Positions 6,492 through 7,500 of a DNA stretch of 7,500 bases are shown here, in pieces. Under the pieces are notes generated by a model. The model was not told the origin of the DNA. It worked only from the letters and a program-made list of their open reading frames with translations, and searched no databases. Made by a program: the position numbers and the translations under genes. Source of the DNA: an uncultured Ruminococcus sp. (GTDB taxonomy: Bacteria; Bacillota; Clostridia; Oscillospirales; Ruminococcaceae); the NCBI GenBank assembly GCA_937898375.1, contig CALEJX010000285.1:1-7500 (forward strand), written 5' to 3'. Each line of letters opens with the position of its first letter. The first letter of the stretch is position 1.

Positions 6492-7433
6492 TAGAGCAGT
6501 CAGAATACATAATGGCTGAGGTAAAAAAAAGCATTTACGGGTAAAGACGAGATAGTCAAAAAAGTGCTTATGACCATTTATGCAGGAGGACATATCCTCC
6601 TTGAAGATTGCCCTGGAGTGGGAAAGACCACCCTTGTGCTTGCCTTTGCAAAGGCATTGGGACTTGATTTCAAGAGAATACAGTTCACAACAGACACGAC
6701 CCCGTCTGATATCACGGGCTTCACAATGCTCAACAAGGCGGACAATAAGTTTGAATTTCACGAGGGCGCTGTAATGTGCAACCTGCTTTTGGCAGACGAG
6801 ATAAACCGTACATCTCCGAAAACACAGTCTGCGCTTCTTGAATCAATGGAGGAGCGAAGCGTGACAGTTGACGGCGTTACCCATGAGCTTCCTCACCCTT
6901 TCATCTGCATCGCTACCCAAAACCCTCTAGGTGCGTCAGGCACACACCCGCTACCTGAGTCACAGCTTGACAGATTTATGGTAAAACTTTCTATAGGCTA
7001 CCCTTCATGCGACGATCAGATAAAGATACTCAATGCAAGAAGATACACAAACCCCCTCAATGAGATAAAGGCTATCGTAAATGCTCAGAGCATTAGTCAG
7101 GTGCATGATTATCTTTCTTCCATAAAGGTAACAGAGGACGTTATGAGATATGCAATAACTCTCTGCGAGGAAACAAGAAAGCACCCTCTTGTAGAGCTTG
7201 GAGTAAGCCCTCGTGGCGTTATCGCTCTTGTTACCCTTTCAAGAGCAAACGCACTTATCGACAGAAGAAATTACGTTGTCCCAGAGGATATACAGAACGT
7301 TTATATAGACGCGTGCGCTCACAGACTGGTGCTCAGACCACAATCGGTGGTCGAGGGCGTGAACAGAAATGACATACTTTCAGAGATACTCACAAGAGTA
7401 AAACCCCCTGCAACTATCAGGGGCAGCAGATAA
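6485..7433 (+). CDS. MoxR-family AAA+ ATPase, frameshifted near its start
   Basis: MoxR ATPases are cytoplasmic chaperone-like AAA+ proteins that mature or activate partner proteins, usually encoded beside DUF58 (VWA-like) membrane proteins. From ATG 6485 the frame reads MVVEQSEYIMAEVKK and then meets TAA at 6542-6544. Dropping one A from the A8 run (6523-6530) gives KKAFTGKDEIVKKV and an uninterrupted 315-residue protein, a standard MoxR length. In corrected numbering the motifs are: Walker A GVGKTT (Lys47), Walker B LLADEINR (Asp104-Glu105), LESMEERSVTVDG, sensor 1 ATQNP (Asn146), GTHPLPESQLDRF (arginine finger region, Arg163) and sensor 2 GVSPRG (Arg243). All key residues are present, so only the frame is broken. 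It overlaps the preceding gene by 7 bp and its TAA shares a base with the next ATG. As written, only a 19-residue peptide or an unlikely GTG 6564 product would form. Confidence 0.92.
6523..6530 (+). other. A8 homopolymer at the MoxR frameshift
   Basis: Eight As follow GT in codons 13-16. Seven As would keep the MoxR frame; eight put the ribosome into a stop nine codons after the run begins. Such runs are prone to sequencing miscounts, to replication slippage (ON/OFF switching) and, at lower efficiency, to RNA polymerase slippage that would rescue part of the messages. Confidence 0.8.
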
Positions 7434-7500
7434 TGCTGCGGCATACGGCGGCGTATCACATAACTGTGGTCACGCTGTTGATATTGTTTTTCTTGTTTCC
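7433..7500 (+). CDS. Start of a membrane protein, probably DUF58 family (3' end outside window)
   Basis: The ATG at 7433 overlaps the MoxR stop as TAATG, with AGGGG at 7419-7423 as a possible binding site, so translation is probably coupled. The 22 visible residues are MLRHTAAY followed by a hydrophobic run (ITVVTLLILFFLF) that starts a membrane helix. DUF58 proteins typically begin with such helices and are the usual direct neighbour of MoxR ATPases, acting as a membrane-bound VWA-like partner. The family call rests on position and the hydrophobic start only; a transglutaminase-like or other membrane protein is possible. Confidence 0.6.
   Translation, partial: MLRHTAAYHITVVTLLILFFLF

Overview
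The window reads as part of the chromosome of a gut-type Clostridia bacterium, most likely of the Ruminococcaceae/Oscillospiraceae. This is an inference from the moderate G+C content, AAGGAG-type ribosome binding sites, a Firmicutes-style HD-GYP tail (GECGxFNP), a BspA-like leucine-rich-repeat surface protein and a MoxR/DUF58-type gene pair. All supported genes are on the + strand. I see no tRNA, rRNA, CRISPR array, insertion sequence or phage gene.

Layout: (1) 1-477 is the 3' end of an HD-GYP (cyclic-di-GMP phosphodiesterase-type) gene. (2) 501-851 is a small free-standing Hpt phosphotransfer protein, followed by a hairpin at 858-882 that probably ends this transcript. (3) A 246-bp A+T-rich gap contains an extended -10 promoter (996-1004). 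(4) 1098-2788 is a membrane-anchored PAS-HisKA-HATPase-REC hybrid histidine kinase, split by a one-base deletion near 1708-1711. (5) 2814-6491 is one long exported protein with a low-complexity stalk and BspA-like repeats, split by an in-frame TAG at 4983-4985. (6) 6485-7433 is a MoxR-family AAA+ ATPase with one extra A in an A8 run (6523-6530). (7) 7433-7500 is the start of a membrane protein, positionally a DUF58-family protein.

The first three signalling genes form a plausible phosphorelay: hybrid kinase (His to Asp), Hpt (His), then a receiver that may lie upstream on the HD-GYP protein. The histidine kinase, repeat protein, ATPase and membrane protein lie so close together (gaps of 25 bp or less, or overlaps) that they probably form one operon. 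It would link an environmental sensor to a cell-surface protein and to a MoxR/DUF58 module of the kind associated with envelope protein maturation.

The most striking feature is that three consecutive genes each carry one inactivating change (-1 base, nonsense codon, +1 base), while the codons on either side remain well conserved. The HD-GYP gene also has HD changed to HY at its signature motif. Sequencing error, recent decay, and recoding or slippage are the competing explanations. The sequence alone cannot decide, but error or recent mutation is the simplest. I do not see convincing evidence of a wholly new system.
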